Assembly: GCF_004348455.1 (NCBI RefSeq)
Contig: NZ_SMKA01000072.1
Span: forward strand, 1 to 32,310
Reading direction: 5' to 3'
From: Kribbella albertanoniae
Lineage (GTDB): Bacteria; Actinomycetota; Actinomycetes; Propionibacteriales; Kribbellaceae
DNA: 32,310 nucleotides
The position numbers and the translations under genes are program-made. The notes under the pieces are model-generated. The model saw only the letters and a program-made list of their open reading frames with translations. It did no database searches and had not been told where the DNA came from. This document shows positions 1 to 6,968 of this stretch, piece by piece (positions within the stretch are counted from its first letter, which is position 1; each line of letters opens with the position of its first letter).

Positions 1-953
1 GCGGGGGCCTCAGGGTCTTCGGTGAGGGAGTCGCCTGGTTCGAGGAAGGAGTCCTCGTCGGTGACTGTGGGGGCTTCGCCTTCGTCGGAGGGTGCGGCGG
101 CCTCTTCGTCGAACTCGTCGCTGACGGCGATCTCGCCGTCGTCGGGGCCGGTCCAGCGGATGGTGAGTTCGCCGAGCGGGGTGACCTGGTCGAAGGAGAC
201 GTCGGCGGAGCGGAAGAGCTCCAGCAGAGCCAGGAACCGGCAGACCGTGGTCACGGTGTCGGGCGAATCGGCGACCAGCATGCGGAACGTCGTACTGCGC
301 TGGCGGCGAAGCCGATCCACGATCACGAGCGCCTGCTCGCGAACCGTGACCGCGGGCGCGTGCAGGTGGGCGAGCGAAACACCCTCAGGAATGTTGTCCT
401 TCGGAGCGAGCGCCTTCTGCGCCAGCAGCATCAGGCCGTTCGGATCGATCCCCAGCAGCACCTCAGGCAGCAGCTCGGCGAACCGAGGCTCCACACCGAC
501 CGACCGCGGGAAGCTCTTGGCCTGCTGCGCCATCCGCTCCTGCACCAGCGCAGCGATCTGCTTGAACGCGCGGTACTGCAGCAGCCGCGCGAACAACAGG
601 TCCCGCGCCTCGAGCAGCGCAAGGTCCTCGTCGTCCTCGACCTCGCCCTTCGGCAGCAACCGTGCCGCCTTCAGATCCAGCAGCGTCGCCGCGATCAGCA
701 GGAACTCCGAGGTCTGATCCAGATCCCACTCGGACCCCAACGCCTTGATGTGCGCGATGAAGTCGTCGGTGATCACCGACAGCGCGATCTCGGTGATGTC
801 GAGTTTGTGCTTGCTGATCAGCCCCAGCAGCAGGTCGAACGGACCGTCGAAGTTCACCAGGTGAACCTCAAAACTCTTGCCCTCGGCAACAACCGGTACG
901 GCGTCGTCGCCGGCACCGGCCATGTCCAGGGGCAGGGAGTCCGCCACGGTCAC
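1..953 (-). CDS. scpA: Segregation and condensation protein A (3' end outside window)
   Basis: Kleisin subunit of the bacterial SMC-ScpAB condensin, which links the SMC heads and helps compact and segregate the nucleoid. The conserved N-terminal ScpA signature is clear: FEVHLVNFDGPFDLLLGLI followed by KHKLDITEIALS and a TSEFLLIAAATLLDLKA-type helix, then an acidic linker. About 317 codons are present and the C-terminus runs off the left edge of the window; the visible tail is acidic (DEEAAAPSDEGEAP-like). The start chosen is GTG at 953, because it overlaps the TGA of the upstream gene as GTGA and is followed by MTVADSLPLD. An internal ATG at 923 is possible but would lose the coupling. Its neighbours are a small RHH-like gene and parA, all translationally coupled; this parA-scpA order is common in Actinobacteria. 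Family assignment is firm; exact start is inferred. Confidence 0.93.
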   Translation of the reverse strand, partial: MTVADSLPLDMAGAGDDAVPVVAEGKSFEVHLVNFDGPFDLLLGLISKHKLDITEIALSVITDDFIAHIKALGSEWDLDQTSEFLLIAATLLDLKAARLLPKGEVEDDEDLALLEARDLLFARLLQYRAFKQIAALVQERMAQQAKSFPRSVGVEPRFAELLPEVLLGIDPNGLMLLAQKALAPKDNIPEGVSLAHLHAPAVTVREQALVIVDRLRRQRSTTFRMLVADSPDTVTTVCRFLALLELFRSADVSFDQVTPLGELTIRWTGPDDGEIAVSDEFDEEAAAPSDEGEAPTVTDEDSFLEPGDSLTEDPEAP

Positions 954-1303
954 TCCGACGCCTTGAGCCGCCGTACCAGCACCGAGTCCGGTCCGTGGTC
1001 GACGAAGTCGGCCAGCAGGACGTCGATCGCCTCCCGGACGATCCGGCCGCGGTCCGCGCTGAGGCCGTGTTCGGCCCGCAGCGCCAGCCGCACCTGTTCC
1101 AGTCCGAGCAGCTCTTCTTCCGTCACGTACACGGTGATCTTCGTGTCGTGACGGATCCGTCCACTGGACTTCCGGTCGTCGGCGACCGCCGTGCGCGAAC
1201 GCACGGAGCTCGACGCCGGTCCGTCAGTGGTGGTGCGCTTCTCGGGTCTGGTCTGCTGCGGTGCCGCACCCCCGAAGAGTTCACTGGCACCTGGCAGGCT
1301 CAC
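950..1303 (-). CDS. Small ribbon-helix-helix-like protein between parA and scpA
   Basis: A 117-residue protein of no assigned function. The N-terminal half is polar and probably disordered (SLPGASELFGGAAPQQ, then a basic TRPEKR region). The C-terminal half reads TKITVYVTEEELLGLEQVRL, then RIVREAIDVLLADFVDHG. This is a short beta-strand followed by two helices, the layout of CopG/RHH DNA-binding domains. I infer a DNA-binding partner for the ParA-like ATPase or condensin; nothing proves it. GTG at 1303 overlaps parA's TGA (GTGA), and its own TGA overlaps the scpA GTG the same way. A TTG four codons upstream is in frame but lies inside parA. Two successive 4-nt overlaps imply translational coupling and matched dosage with ParA and ScpA. 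Confidence 0.75.
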   Translation of the reverse strand: MSLPGASELFGGAAPQQTRPEKRTTTDGPASSSVRSRTAVADDRKSSGRIRHDTKITVYVTEEELLGLEQVRLALRAEHGLSADRGRIVREAIDVLLADFVDHGPDSVLVRRLKASE

Positions 1304-2349
1304 CCGGCGGGACAACGCGCCAGCACCTCCTTGGCAAGATCGCGGTACTGCGTGGCCGCGCTCGACGACGGGGCGTACGTCGTGATGGGTTCGCCGACGA
1401 CCGTGGTCTCGGGGAACTTCACGGTACGCCGGATGACGGTGTGGAAAACCCGCTCGTCGAAGGCCTGGACGACGCGGTCGAGCACCTCACGCGCATGCGT
1501 GGTGCGCCCGTCGAACATGGTGCCGAGGATGCCGACGATCTCCAGCTTCGGGTTCAGCCGGTCCTGCACCTTGCCGATCGTGTCGGTCAGCATGGCCAGG
1601 CCGCGGAGCGCGAAGAACTCACACTCGAGCGGTACGACGATGCCGTTCGACGCGGTCAGCGCGTTCACCGTGAGCAGACCGAGCGACGGCGCGCAGTCGA
1701 TCAGGATCACGTCGTAGTTGGGGATGATCGGCTCAAGGACACGCTGCAACGTGTACTCCCGGGCGACCTCCTGGACCAGCTGGACCTCGGCCGCGGACAG
1801 GTCGATGTTGGCCGGCAGCAGGTCGAGGTTCTCGACCCGGGTGTGCTGGATGACCTCGGCCGGGGTGATGTCACGCTGCATCAGCAGGTTGTAGACCGAC
1901 AGCTCCAGGTCGTGCGGCTGCACACCGAGCCCGATCGAGGCCGAGCCCTGCGGATCGAAGTCGATCAGCAGCACCTTGCGGCCGGTCTCGGCGATCGCGG
2001 CACCGAGGTTGATCGTGGTCGTGGTCTTGCCCACGCCACCCTTCTGGTTGCACATCGCGATCACCTGCGCCGGACCGGTCTTGGTCGGCGGCAGGGGAAC
2101 CGGCAGGTCCGGCATCGGACGGCCGGTCGGCCCGATCTTGCGCGGGCCGCTGGGATCGCTCACAGGTGCAAGGTCCTCCGCGGTGAGCTTGGCCGTCGGC
2201 CTCGGCATCGCCGCATAGTTCTCGGGTGGGGTCAGGGTGCGCTGGGGCGGCGCAATCGGTTCGGCAGGCGTTACCGCCGGCGGCTGAGCGTGCTCCTGCT
2301 CAGCGTGATGCTCGTGGTGCTCGGTGCCCGGGAATGTCGACTCGTTCAT
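1300..2349 (-). CDS. ParA/Soj-family chromosome partitioning ATPase
   Basis: A 349-residue deviant-Walker ATPase. Residues 1-95 are a His/Glu/Pro-rich, probably disordered extension. The ATPase domain follows: Walker A KGGVGKTT at about 103-110, Walker A' LLIDFDPQGSAS at 127-138, Walker B VILIDCAPSLGLLTVNAL, and a C-terminal block ending PSSSAATQYRDLAKEVL. All ParA motifs are present. Location beside scpA (rather than parB/gidB near oriC) points to the second, orphan ParA-like copy typical of Actinobacteria (compare M. tuberculosis Rv1708), perhaps working with SMC/ScpAB. ATG at 2349 has no close upstream gene; the next gene (xerD) ends about 200 bases away, so a promoter should lie in 2350-2549. 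I saw no obvious parS-like site there. Confidence 0.92.
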   Translation of the reverse strand: MNESTFPGTEHHEHHAEQEHAQPPAVTPAEPIAPPQRTLTPPENYAAMPRPTAKLTAEDLAPVSDPSGPRKIGPTGRPMPDLPVPLPPTKTGPAQVIAMCNQKGGVGKTTTTINLGAAIAETGRKVLLIDFDPQGSASIGLGVQPHDLELSVYNLLMQRDITPAEVIQHTRVENLDLLPANIDLSAAEVQLVQEVAREYTLQRVLEPIIPNYDVILIDCAPSLGLLTVNALTASNGIVVPLECEFFALRGLAMLTDTIGKVQDRLNPKLEIVGILGTMFDGRTTHAREVLDRVVQAFDERVFHTVIRRTVKFPETTVVGEPITTYAPSSSAATQYRDLAKEVLARCPAG

Positions 2350-2500
2350 GACTCGCCAAACCTTTCAACCGATACGGGCGACGCCTGCGACTGTAAGCGT
2401 GCATTCAAGCACTCTCAAGCGGCCACTCCGCACCCGGGTCGAGCGGTTTCCGGTCGGCATTCCACGGTAGGCCGATCACCTCGTTGCAGTGACCGACCGT

Positions 2501-2533
2501 GAGCAGATCATTGCACACCGTACCGATCTGCTC
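2501..2533. repeat. 9-bp perfect inverted repeat between xerD and parA
   Basis: GAGCAGATC (2501-2509) and GATCTGCTC (2525-2533) are perfect inverted arms around a 15-nt spacer. It lies 17 nt past the xerD stop on the minus strand and about 150 nt upstream of parA. The long loop and absence of a T-run on the minus strand make it a poor intrinsic terminator; it may be an operator for the parA operon or a weak attenuating hairpin. The rest of 2350-2549 shows nothing else I can support. Confidence 0.4.
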
Positions 2534-2549
2534 TGCACCGCCCCCTACC

Positions 2550-3479
2550 TTACGACAGCGCTCGCGGATGGGACGTTGCGTAGACCTCACGCAGCTTGTC
2601 GACCGTGACGAGTGTGTAGACCTGCGTTGTGGTTACGGAGGCGTGGCCGAGCAGTTCCTGCACCACTCGTACGTCGGCGCCGCCGTCCAGCAGGTGGGTG
2701 GCGAACGAGTGCCGCAGCGTGTGCGGGGAGATCTCCTTCGCGATCCCGGCACGTTGCGCCGCACGCCGCAGTACAGTCCAGGCGCTCTGTCGTGAGAGCC
2801 GACCACCGCGTGCATTCAGGAACAGCGCATGCGTTCCGCGACCCCGCGCGACCAGATCGGGCCGGCCACGCACCTGGTACGCCGACAGTGCGTTCAGCGC
2901 GTAGCTGCCGACCGGAACGACCCGCTCCTTGCTGCCCTTGCCGCGCAGCAGGACTGCCCCGACCTCCAGGTCGATGTCGTCCACATCCAGCCCAACGGCC
3001 TCCGAGATGCGCGCACCGGTGCCATAGAGGAACTCGAGCAGTGCAGCGTCCCGAGTAGCCAGTACGGCGGGCTCCGCCTCCGCACCAGCCGCTGCGGCCA
3101 GGATCCTGGTCACCTCGTCCACCGACAGCGCCTTCGGCAACCGCTGTGGCGGTGCGGGCGGTTTGACCGCGGCGGCCGGGTCAACCGCGGTCAGCCCTTC
3201 ACGCAGGCAGAACTTGTGGAAACCGCGCACCGCGACGACCGTGCGCCCAGCACTGGACGCAGTGAGTGGCGGATGGTCCTCATCGCCCTCACGCAACCGC
3301 ATCAGGAAATCACTCACCACAGTCTCGGTGACTCGACCGAGCTCTGAAATCCCGGTCGAGGCGAGGTAGGCGTCGTACCGGCGCAAGTCACGCCGGTACG
3401 ACGCCAGGGTGTTCGCGGCGAGGCCGCGTTCGACCGTCAAGTGGTCGAGGTAAGCACCAACCGCTCGGCTGATGCTCAG
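2550..3479 (-). CDS. xerD: Tyrosine recombinase, XerD type
   Basis: Site-specific recombinase that, with XerC, resolves chromosome dimers at dif near the divisome. The catalytic set is complete; numbering from the internal TTG at 3440: Arg144 (TGARISEAVGL), Lys near 168-171 (GKGSKERVVP), His240-x-x-Arg243 (SPHTLRHSFATHLLDGG), His266 (LLGHAS) and Tyr275 (TTQVYT). The N-terminal SAM-like domain contains ERGLAANTLASYRRDLRRY. The TTG at 3440 would cut off the conserved first helix, encoded upstream in the same frame as SISRAVGAYLDHLTVERGL. No ATG, GTG or TTG occurs nearby further upstream, so I place the start at CTG 3479, overlapping the ald TGA as CTGA (309 residues). A start at 3440 is the conservative alternative. 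Family call is certain; the start is inferred. Confidence 0.88.
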   Translation of the reverse strand: MSISRAVGAYLDHLTVERGLAANTLASYRRDLRRYDAYLASTGISELGRVTETVVSDFLMRLREGDEDHPPLTASSAGRTVVAVRGFHKFCLREGLTAVDPAAAVKPPAPPQRLPKALSVDEVTRILAAAAGAEAEPAVLATRDAALLEFLYGTGARISEAVGLDVDDIDLEVGAVLLRGKGSKERVVPVGSYALNALSAYQVRGRPDLVARGRGTHALFLNARGGRLSRQSAWTVLRRAAQRAGIAKEISPHTLRHSFATHLLDGGADVRVVQELLGHASVTTTQVYTLVTVDKLREVYATSHPRALS

Positions 3480-4591
3480 ACCAGGACCTCGTCCAGCTTC
3501 AGCTGGGAGACGTCGTGCGCGTCCGCAACCGGGCCGTAGGTGATGTGGCCGTCGTAGGTGTTCAGACCGAGTGCCAGGCTGTGGTCCTGCTTCAGCGCCT
3601 CGCGCCAGCCGAGGTTGGCCAGCTCGATCGCGTACGGCAGCGTCACGTTGGTGAGCGCGTACGTCGACGTGTTCGGCACCGCGCCAGGCATGTTGGCGAC
3701 GCAGTAGAACAGCGAGTTGTGCACCTGGTAGACCGGGTCCGCGTGGGTGGTCGGACGCGAGTCCTCGAAGCAGCCGCCCTGGTCGATCGCGATGTCGACG
3801 AGCACACTGCCCGGCTTCATCCGGCTGACCAGCTCGTTGTCGATCAGCTTCGGCGCCTTCGCACCGGGGACCAGCACCGCGCCGATGACGAGGTCTGCCT
3901 CCAGGGCCGCGCGCTCGATCTCGTAGGCGTTCGAGGCGATCGTCAGCAGGTGACCCTGGTAGATCTGGTCGGCCTGGCGGAGCCGCGCGATGTTGCGGTC
4001 GAACAGCTGGACCTGGGCCTGCATCCCGAGCGCGATCGCGGCCGCGTTCATCCCGGAGACACCGGCACCGAGGATGACCACGCGGGCCGGGTGCGTCCCG
4101 GAAACACCGCCGAGCAGCACTCCACGCCCACCACCGCTGCGCATCAGGTGGTAAGCGCCGGACTGCGGCGCGAGTCGGCCGGCAACCTCACTCATCGGAG
4201 CCAGCAGCGGCAGTGAACCGTCCGGCAGCTGCACCGTCTCGTAGGCGATACCGGTGACGCCGGCGGTCAGCAGAGCGTCGGTGCACTCCTGGCTGGCCGC
4301 GAGGTGCAGGTACGTGAACAGCACCTGGCCCCTGCGCATCCGGTGGTACTCCTCGGCGACCGGCTCCTTCACCTTCAGGACCAGGTCAGCCTCGCCCCAC
4401 ACCTCGTCAGCGGTGGGCACGATCCGCGCCCCGGCCGTGACGAACTCCTCGTCGGGGATCAGCGATCCGCTGCCCGCGTTCTGCTCGATCAGAACCTCGT
4501 GCCCGTGGCGCACGAACTCGTGCACACCGGACGGCGTGATGGCCACCCGGTACTCGTGGTTCTTGACTTCCTTCGGAACTCCGACCTTCAC
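3476..4591 (-). CDS. ald: Alanine dehydrogenase
   Basis: NAD-dependent oxidative deamination of L-alanine to pyruvate and ammonia (and the reverse), cytosolic. The protein is 371 residues, the same as M. tuberculosis Ald. Known active-site positions fall at the same numbers: Arg15 (HEYRVAITP), Lys75 (LKVKEP), His96 (YLHLA) and Asp270 (VDIAIDQGG). The Rossmann motif GAGVSG is at 175-180. The GTG start (VKVGVPKEVK) is set by the conserved N-terminus; the frame stays open far upstream but that is an antisense shadow of the neighbouring gene. A purine-rich GAAGGGC stretch lies just upstream. The TGA touches the xerD start, so the two may be co-transcribed. The upstream region carries an inverted repeat likely to bind a regulator. 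Confidence 0.97.
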   Translation of the reverse strand: MKVGVPKEVKNHEYRVAITPSGVHEFVRHGHEVLIEQNAGSGSLIPDEEFVTAGARIVPTADEVWGEADLVLKVKEPVAEEYHRMRRGQVLFTYLHLAASQECTDALLTAGVTGIAYETVQLPDGSLPLLAPMSEVAGRLAPQSGAYHLMRSGGGRGVLLGGVSGTHPARVVILGAGVSGMNAAAIALGMQAQVQLFDRNIARLRQADQIYQGHLLTIASNAYEIERAALEADLVIGAVLVPGAKAPKLIDNELVSRMKPGSVLVDIAIDQGGCFEDSRPTTHADPVYQVHNSLFYCVANMPGAVPNTSTYALTNVTLPYAIELANLGWREALKQDHSLALGLNTYDGHITYGPVADAHDVSQLKLDEVLV

Positions 4592-4681
4592 TGCTTGCCC
4601 TTCTTTCCTTCCAGGAGGACGGCGCACATCGTTGTGACCGCGGCCCGGCGGTGAGCGGATGATGCCAGGTCGCTGCCGAGT

Positions 4682-4702
4682 GTATGCCTGCCAGGGGCAT
4701 AC
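4682..4702. promoter_or_regulatory. Inverted repeat operator candidate upstream of ald
   Basis: GTATGCC (4682-4688) and GGCATAC (4696-4702) form perfect 7-bp arms around a 7-bp spacer, centred about 100 bases upstream of the ald GTG. On the minus strand the left arm runs into TACACT (4684-4679), a fair actinobacterial -10 hexamer, so a bound protein would sit on the promoter. ald genes in this phylum are often controlled by Lrp/AsnC-type or other amino-acid-responsive regulators; which one acts here cannot be read from the site. Confidence 0.5.
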
Positions 4703-4758
4703 CACTCGACGGGTTGGTCTGATCGCCAAGTGACCCACAAGTAGCGTGCGGGCCACGT

Positions 4759-4786
4759 TTGACGTGACAACCATCATTGACGTGAC
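4759..4786. promoter_or_regulatory. Tandem direct repeats TTGACGTGAC in the ald/oxidoreductase divergent region
   Basis: Two identical copies of TTGACGTGAC occur at 4759-4768 and 4777-4786, spaced 18 bases start to start. They lie between the divergent ald and LLM oxidoreductase genes. An 18-base period puts both copies on nearly the same helical face (somewhat under two turns), as expected of cooperative activator or repressor sites. TTGACG also resembles a -35 hexamer, but I found no convincing -10 at the right distance on the plus strand. Function is inferred only. Confidence 0.4.
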
Positions 4787-4876
4787 CACGGTGCCATCGG
4801 AGATGCTTCTCCTTGCAAGTACCGCCCGACCGCCCCGGGTGTGCGCCTGACAGTGGGATGACGAGAGGGGTACGAC

Positions 4877-5707
4877 GTGGCGATCGAACTGGGACGCTTC
4901 GGGGTCTGGCACGGTGCGCAGCACTGGGGTCCGGAGCTCGCGGCCGGGCTGGAGCAGGCCGGGTACGGCGCGCTGTGGCTGGGCGCGTCCCCGGGAGCCG
5001 GTCTGCGCGACGCTGAAGTGTTGCTGGCCGCAACGAGTTCTGTTGCTGTCGGCACCAGCGTGGTGAACATGTGGAAGTCGCCGGCGGAGGAGGTGGCAGT
5101 CTCGTACCACCGGCTCGAGGAGCTGGCGCCGGGGCGCTTCCTGCTGGGGGTGGGGATCGGGCACCGGGAGCGCAGTGCGGAGTACAGGTCGCCGTACGAG
5201 ACGATCGTGTCCTACCTCGACGAGCTGGACGACGCGAAGGTGCCGGTCGAGCGGAGAGCGCTGGCTGCGCTTGGGCCGAGGGTGCTGCAGCTCTCCGGTA
5301 GTCGCACGGCCGGCGCACTGCCTTACCTGACTACTCCGGAGCACACTCGGGAAGCACGTCGCAGTCTGGGCGGCGGAGTGCTGCTCGCGCCTGAGCAGAA
5401 GGTCGTGCTCGAGACGGATGTGGACATCGCTCGGACCACGGCCCGCGAGTACCTCGCGAACTATCTGGCCCTGGGCAACTATGTGAGCAGCCTGAAGCGC
5501 CTCGGGTTCACCGAAGAAGACATCGCTGACGGCGGCAGCGATCGGCTGGTCGACGCGCTGGTTCTGCACGGGTCGGCCGTGGAGATCGCGGAGGGACTGA
5601 ACGCCCACGTCGAGGCCGGCGCCGACCATGTCGCGATCCAGCAACTGGGTCGCGAGGGCATCGATCTGCTGGCCGGATACGAGGCCCTGGCAACCGTTCT
5701 CCAGTAG
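4877..5707 (+). CDS. LLM-class (probable F420-dependent) oxidoreductase
   Basis: A 276-residue luciferase-like monooxygenase-fold (TIM barrel) protein. The opening IELGRFGVWHGAQHW and GLEQAGYGALWLGAS, then VAVGTSVVNMW and YHRLEELAPGRFLLGVGIGH, are the usual LLM blocks. The pattern resembles the MSMEG_4141-like group of predicted F420 enzymes. The later LGPRVLQLSGSRTAGALPYL and HVEAGADHVAIQQLG segments complete the barrel. Use of F420 rather than FMN is inferred from family and phylum. GTG 4877 has a GAGAGGGG purine run upstream at a suitable distance. It is divergent from ald and followed by a strong terminator, so it is probably monocistronic. Substrate unknown. Confidence 0.87.
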   Translation: MAIELGRFGVWHGAQHWGPELAAGLEQAGYGALWLGASPGAGLRDAEVLLAATSSVAVGTSVVNMWKSPAEEVAVSYHRLEELAPGRFLLGVGIGHRERSAEYRSPYETIVSYLDELDDAKVPVERRALAALGPRVLQLSGSRTAGALPYLTTPEHTREARRSLGGGVLLAPEQKVVLETDVDIARTTAREYLANYLALGNYVSSLKRLGFTEEDIADGGSDRLVDALVLHGSAVEIAEGLNAHVEAGADHVAIQQLGREGIDLLAGYEALATVLQ

Positions 5708-5714
5708 AGGTGGC

Positions 5715-5744
5715 AGGTGCCGTCCGGTTGGCCGGGCGGCACCT
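5715..5744 (+). terminator. Intrinsic terminator of the LLM oxidoreductase gene
   Basis: A 13-bp stem (5715-5727 with 5732-5744; 12 Watson-Crick pairs and one G-U) with a TTGG loop starts 8 nt after the stop codon. The arms open with AGGTGCCG and close with CGGCACCT. Only a short CTT follows, as is usual in high-GC actinobacteria, where U-tracts are weak. Confidence 0.8.
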
Positions 5745-5783
5745 CTTGACGGCTGGCCGAAGCGGAGGAATATCAGCAGTAGA

Positions 5784-5804
5784 CGCACCACATTTCGTGG
5801 TGTG
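5784..5804. promoter_or_regulatory. Near-perfect inverted repeat upstream of membrane protein gene
   Basis: CGCACCAC (5784-5791) and GTGGTGTG (5797-5804) pair at 7 of 8 positions around a 5-base ATTTC spacer. The repeat sits 20 bases before the ATG and directly ahead of the ribosome binding site GGAGGT (5811-5816). It could be a repressor site or a 5' leader hairpin. Confidence 0.4.
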
Positions 5805-5824
5805 CACACTGGAGGTGTTTCCCC

Positions 5825-6520
5825 ATGACTGAGCGACACGAGTTGCGGTGGGGTGGCTTCGCCGGGCTGGCTTTCGTCGCCCTGGCTCTCCTGGGCAGGT
5901 TCCTGCCCGGCAACCCACCGAACGTCGACGAATCAGCAAGCACGATCACCACCTGGATCGCCGACAACCGCGGCATGATGCTCACCAGCGCACTGATGTG
6001 GGCCGCGGCCGGCGGGTTGGTCATCTGGTTCGCGTCCGCCTTCGCCGAGGCGATGCGGGAGCGCGACGAGCGCAGTGACGTCCACTTGGCGCTGCTGGCA
6101 GGTTCGGTACTGGTCGGTGGCGCGATCTTCGTCAACGCATGCCTGACCGGCGCGACCGCCTTCGGTATCGCAGGCCGGGAAGCCGCGCTCACGATGATGA
6201 TGTTCGAGATGACGTCGGTGATGACCACGATGATCGGGTTCGCGGCAGCTCTACCGCTGGCCGCGGCCGGCATCGGCGTGATGCGCACGCACCTGATGCC
6301 GAACTGGCTCGGCTACCTGGCCCTGCTGGCGGCAGTGGTGTCGATCGCCGGCTCGTTCGGCATCTTCGCCTCGACCGGCAACTTCGCTGCCGGTGGCTTC
6401 CTGATGACAGGTGTCCCGTTGCTGCTCTCGGCACTCTGGATCGCCTGTGCCGGCGGCTACATGGTCCGCGAGCACCTGCCCGAAATGACGACCGGGGACG
6501 CCGCCGTACCGCAGATGTAG
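5825..6520 (+). CDS. Six-pass membrane protein, DUF4386-like, function unknown
   Basis: A 231-residue hydrophobic protein with about six membrane segments, near residues 10-27, 50-74, 88-112, 120-145, 154-175 and 182-208. A short extracytoplasmic loop follows the first helix (PGNPPNVDESASTITTWIADNRG). This outline (one helix, a polar loop with a tryptophan, then a compact helical bundle) resembles DUF4386-type actinobacterial membrane proteins; I am not sure of the family. There is no catalytic motif that I recognise. ATG 5825 has GGAGGT eight bases upstream. It is convergent with the cupin gene, with only 3 bases between stops. Confidence 0.75.
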   Translation: MTERHELRWGGFAGLAFVALALLGRFLPGNPPNVDESASTITTWIADNRGMMLTSALMWAAAGGLVIWFASAFAEAMRERDERSDVHLALLAGSVLVGGAIFVNACLTGATAFGIAGREAALTMMMFEMTSVMTTMIGFAAALPLAAAGIGVMRTHLMPNWLGYLALLAAVVSIAGSFGIFASTGNFAAGGFLMTGVPLLLSALWIACAGGYMVREHLPEMTTGDAAVPQM

Positions 6521-6523
6521 TCG

Positions 6524-6940
6524 CTACATAGTGAAGTCGGCGAAATCGAAGCCCGGCGACACTACACACGAAACGAGCACCGCCTGATCTCCGGCCGGCC
6601 GCGCCGCCTGCCACGCGCCGGCCGGGATCACCACCTGCGGCTGCTGTCCGGCGGCCACGTCAGCGCCCAGCGTGTACGACGTCGCCTGCTCCGGACTGTC
6701 GCCGTACTGCAGCGTCAGCGGCCCACCGGAGTGCCACAGCCAGATCTCCGCCGACCGCACCCGATGCCACTGCGACTCCTCCCCCGGAGCCAGCAGGAAG
6801 TAGATCGCCGTCGCGCTCGCCCGCTTCCCGTCGTACCCCTCCGGCTCGAAGCTCACCTCGGACCGCCAGGTCTCCCGGTACCACCCGCCCTCCGGATGTG
6901 CCTCGAGGCCCAGCAGCTCCGCCAAATCCGGTTTCGTCAT
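6524..6940 (-). CDS. Cupin, DUF985 family
   Basis: A 138-residue single-domain cupin. The DUF985 pattern is plain: LGLEAHPEGGWYRETWRS, then SATAIYFLLAPGEESQWHRV, SAEIWLWHSGGPL and VIPAGAWQAARP. The His residues in QWHRV and WLWH lie where cupins bind metal or ligand. Biochemical role of the family is poorly defined (sugar-epimerase-like fold). ATG 6940 (MTKPDLAELLGLEAHPEGG) matches the family N-terminus; an in-frame start ten codons upstream would overlap the divergent gene. Only 28 bases separate this ATG from the divergent ATG at 6969. Confidence 0.88.
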   Translation of the reverse strand: MTKPDLAELLGLEAHPEGGWYRETWRSEVSFEPEGYDGKRASATAIYFLLAPGEESQWHRVRSAEIWLWHSGGPLTLQYGDSPEQATSYTLGADVAAGQQPQVVIPAGAWQAARPAGDQAVLVSCVVSPGFDFADFTM

Positions 6941-6968
6941 GCCCCGATTCTCCGGCACAGTGCAAGGC

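Noticed and set aside
2350..2549. Possible parS site near parA
   Set aside because: No sequence like the 16-bp TGTTTCACGTGAAACA consensus is present; the repeat at 2501-2533 does not resemble it.
2405..2590. 61-codon minus-strand frame between xerD and parA
   Set aside because: It overlaps the xerD end, lacks a ribosome binding site and resembles no protein.
4592..5839. Upstream in-frame extension of alanine dehydrogenase by about 416 codons
   Set aside because: Ald has a fixed N-terminus MKVGVPKEVK and a 371-residue length; the extension is antisense to the LLM oxidoreductase and its terminator.
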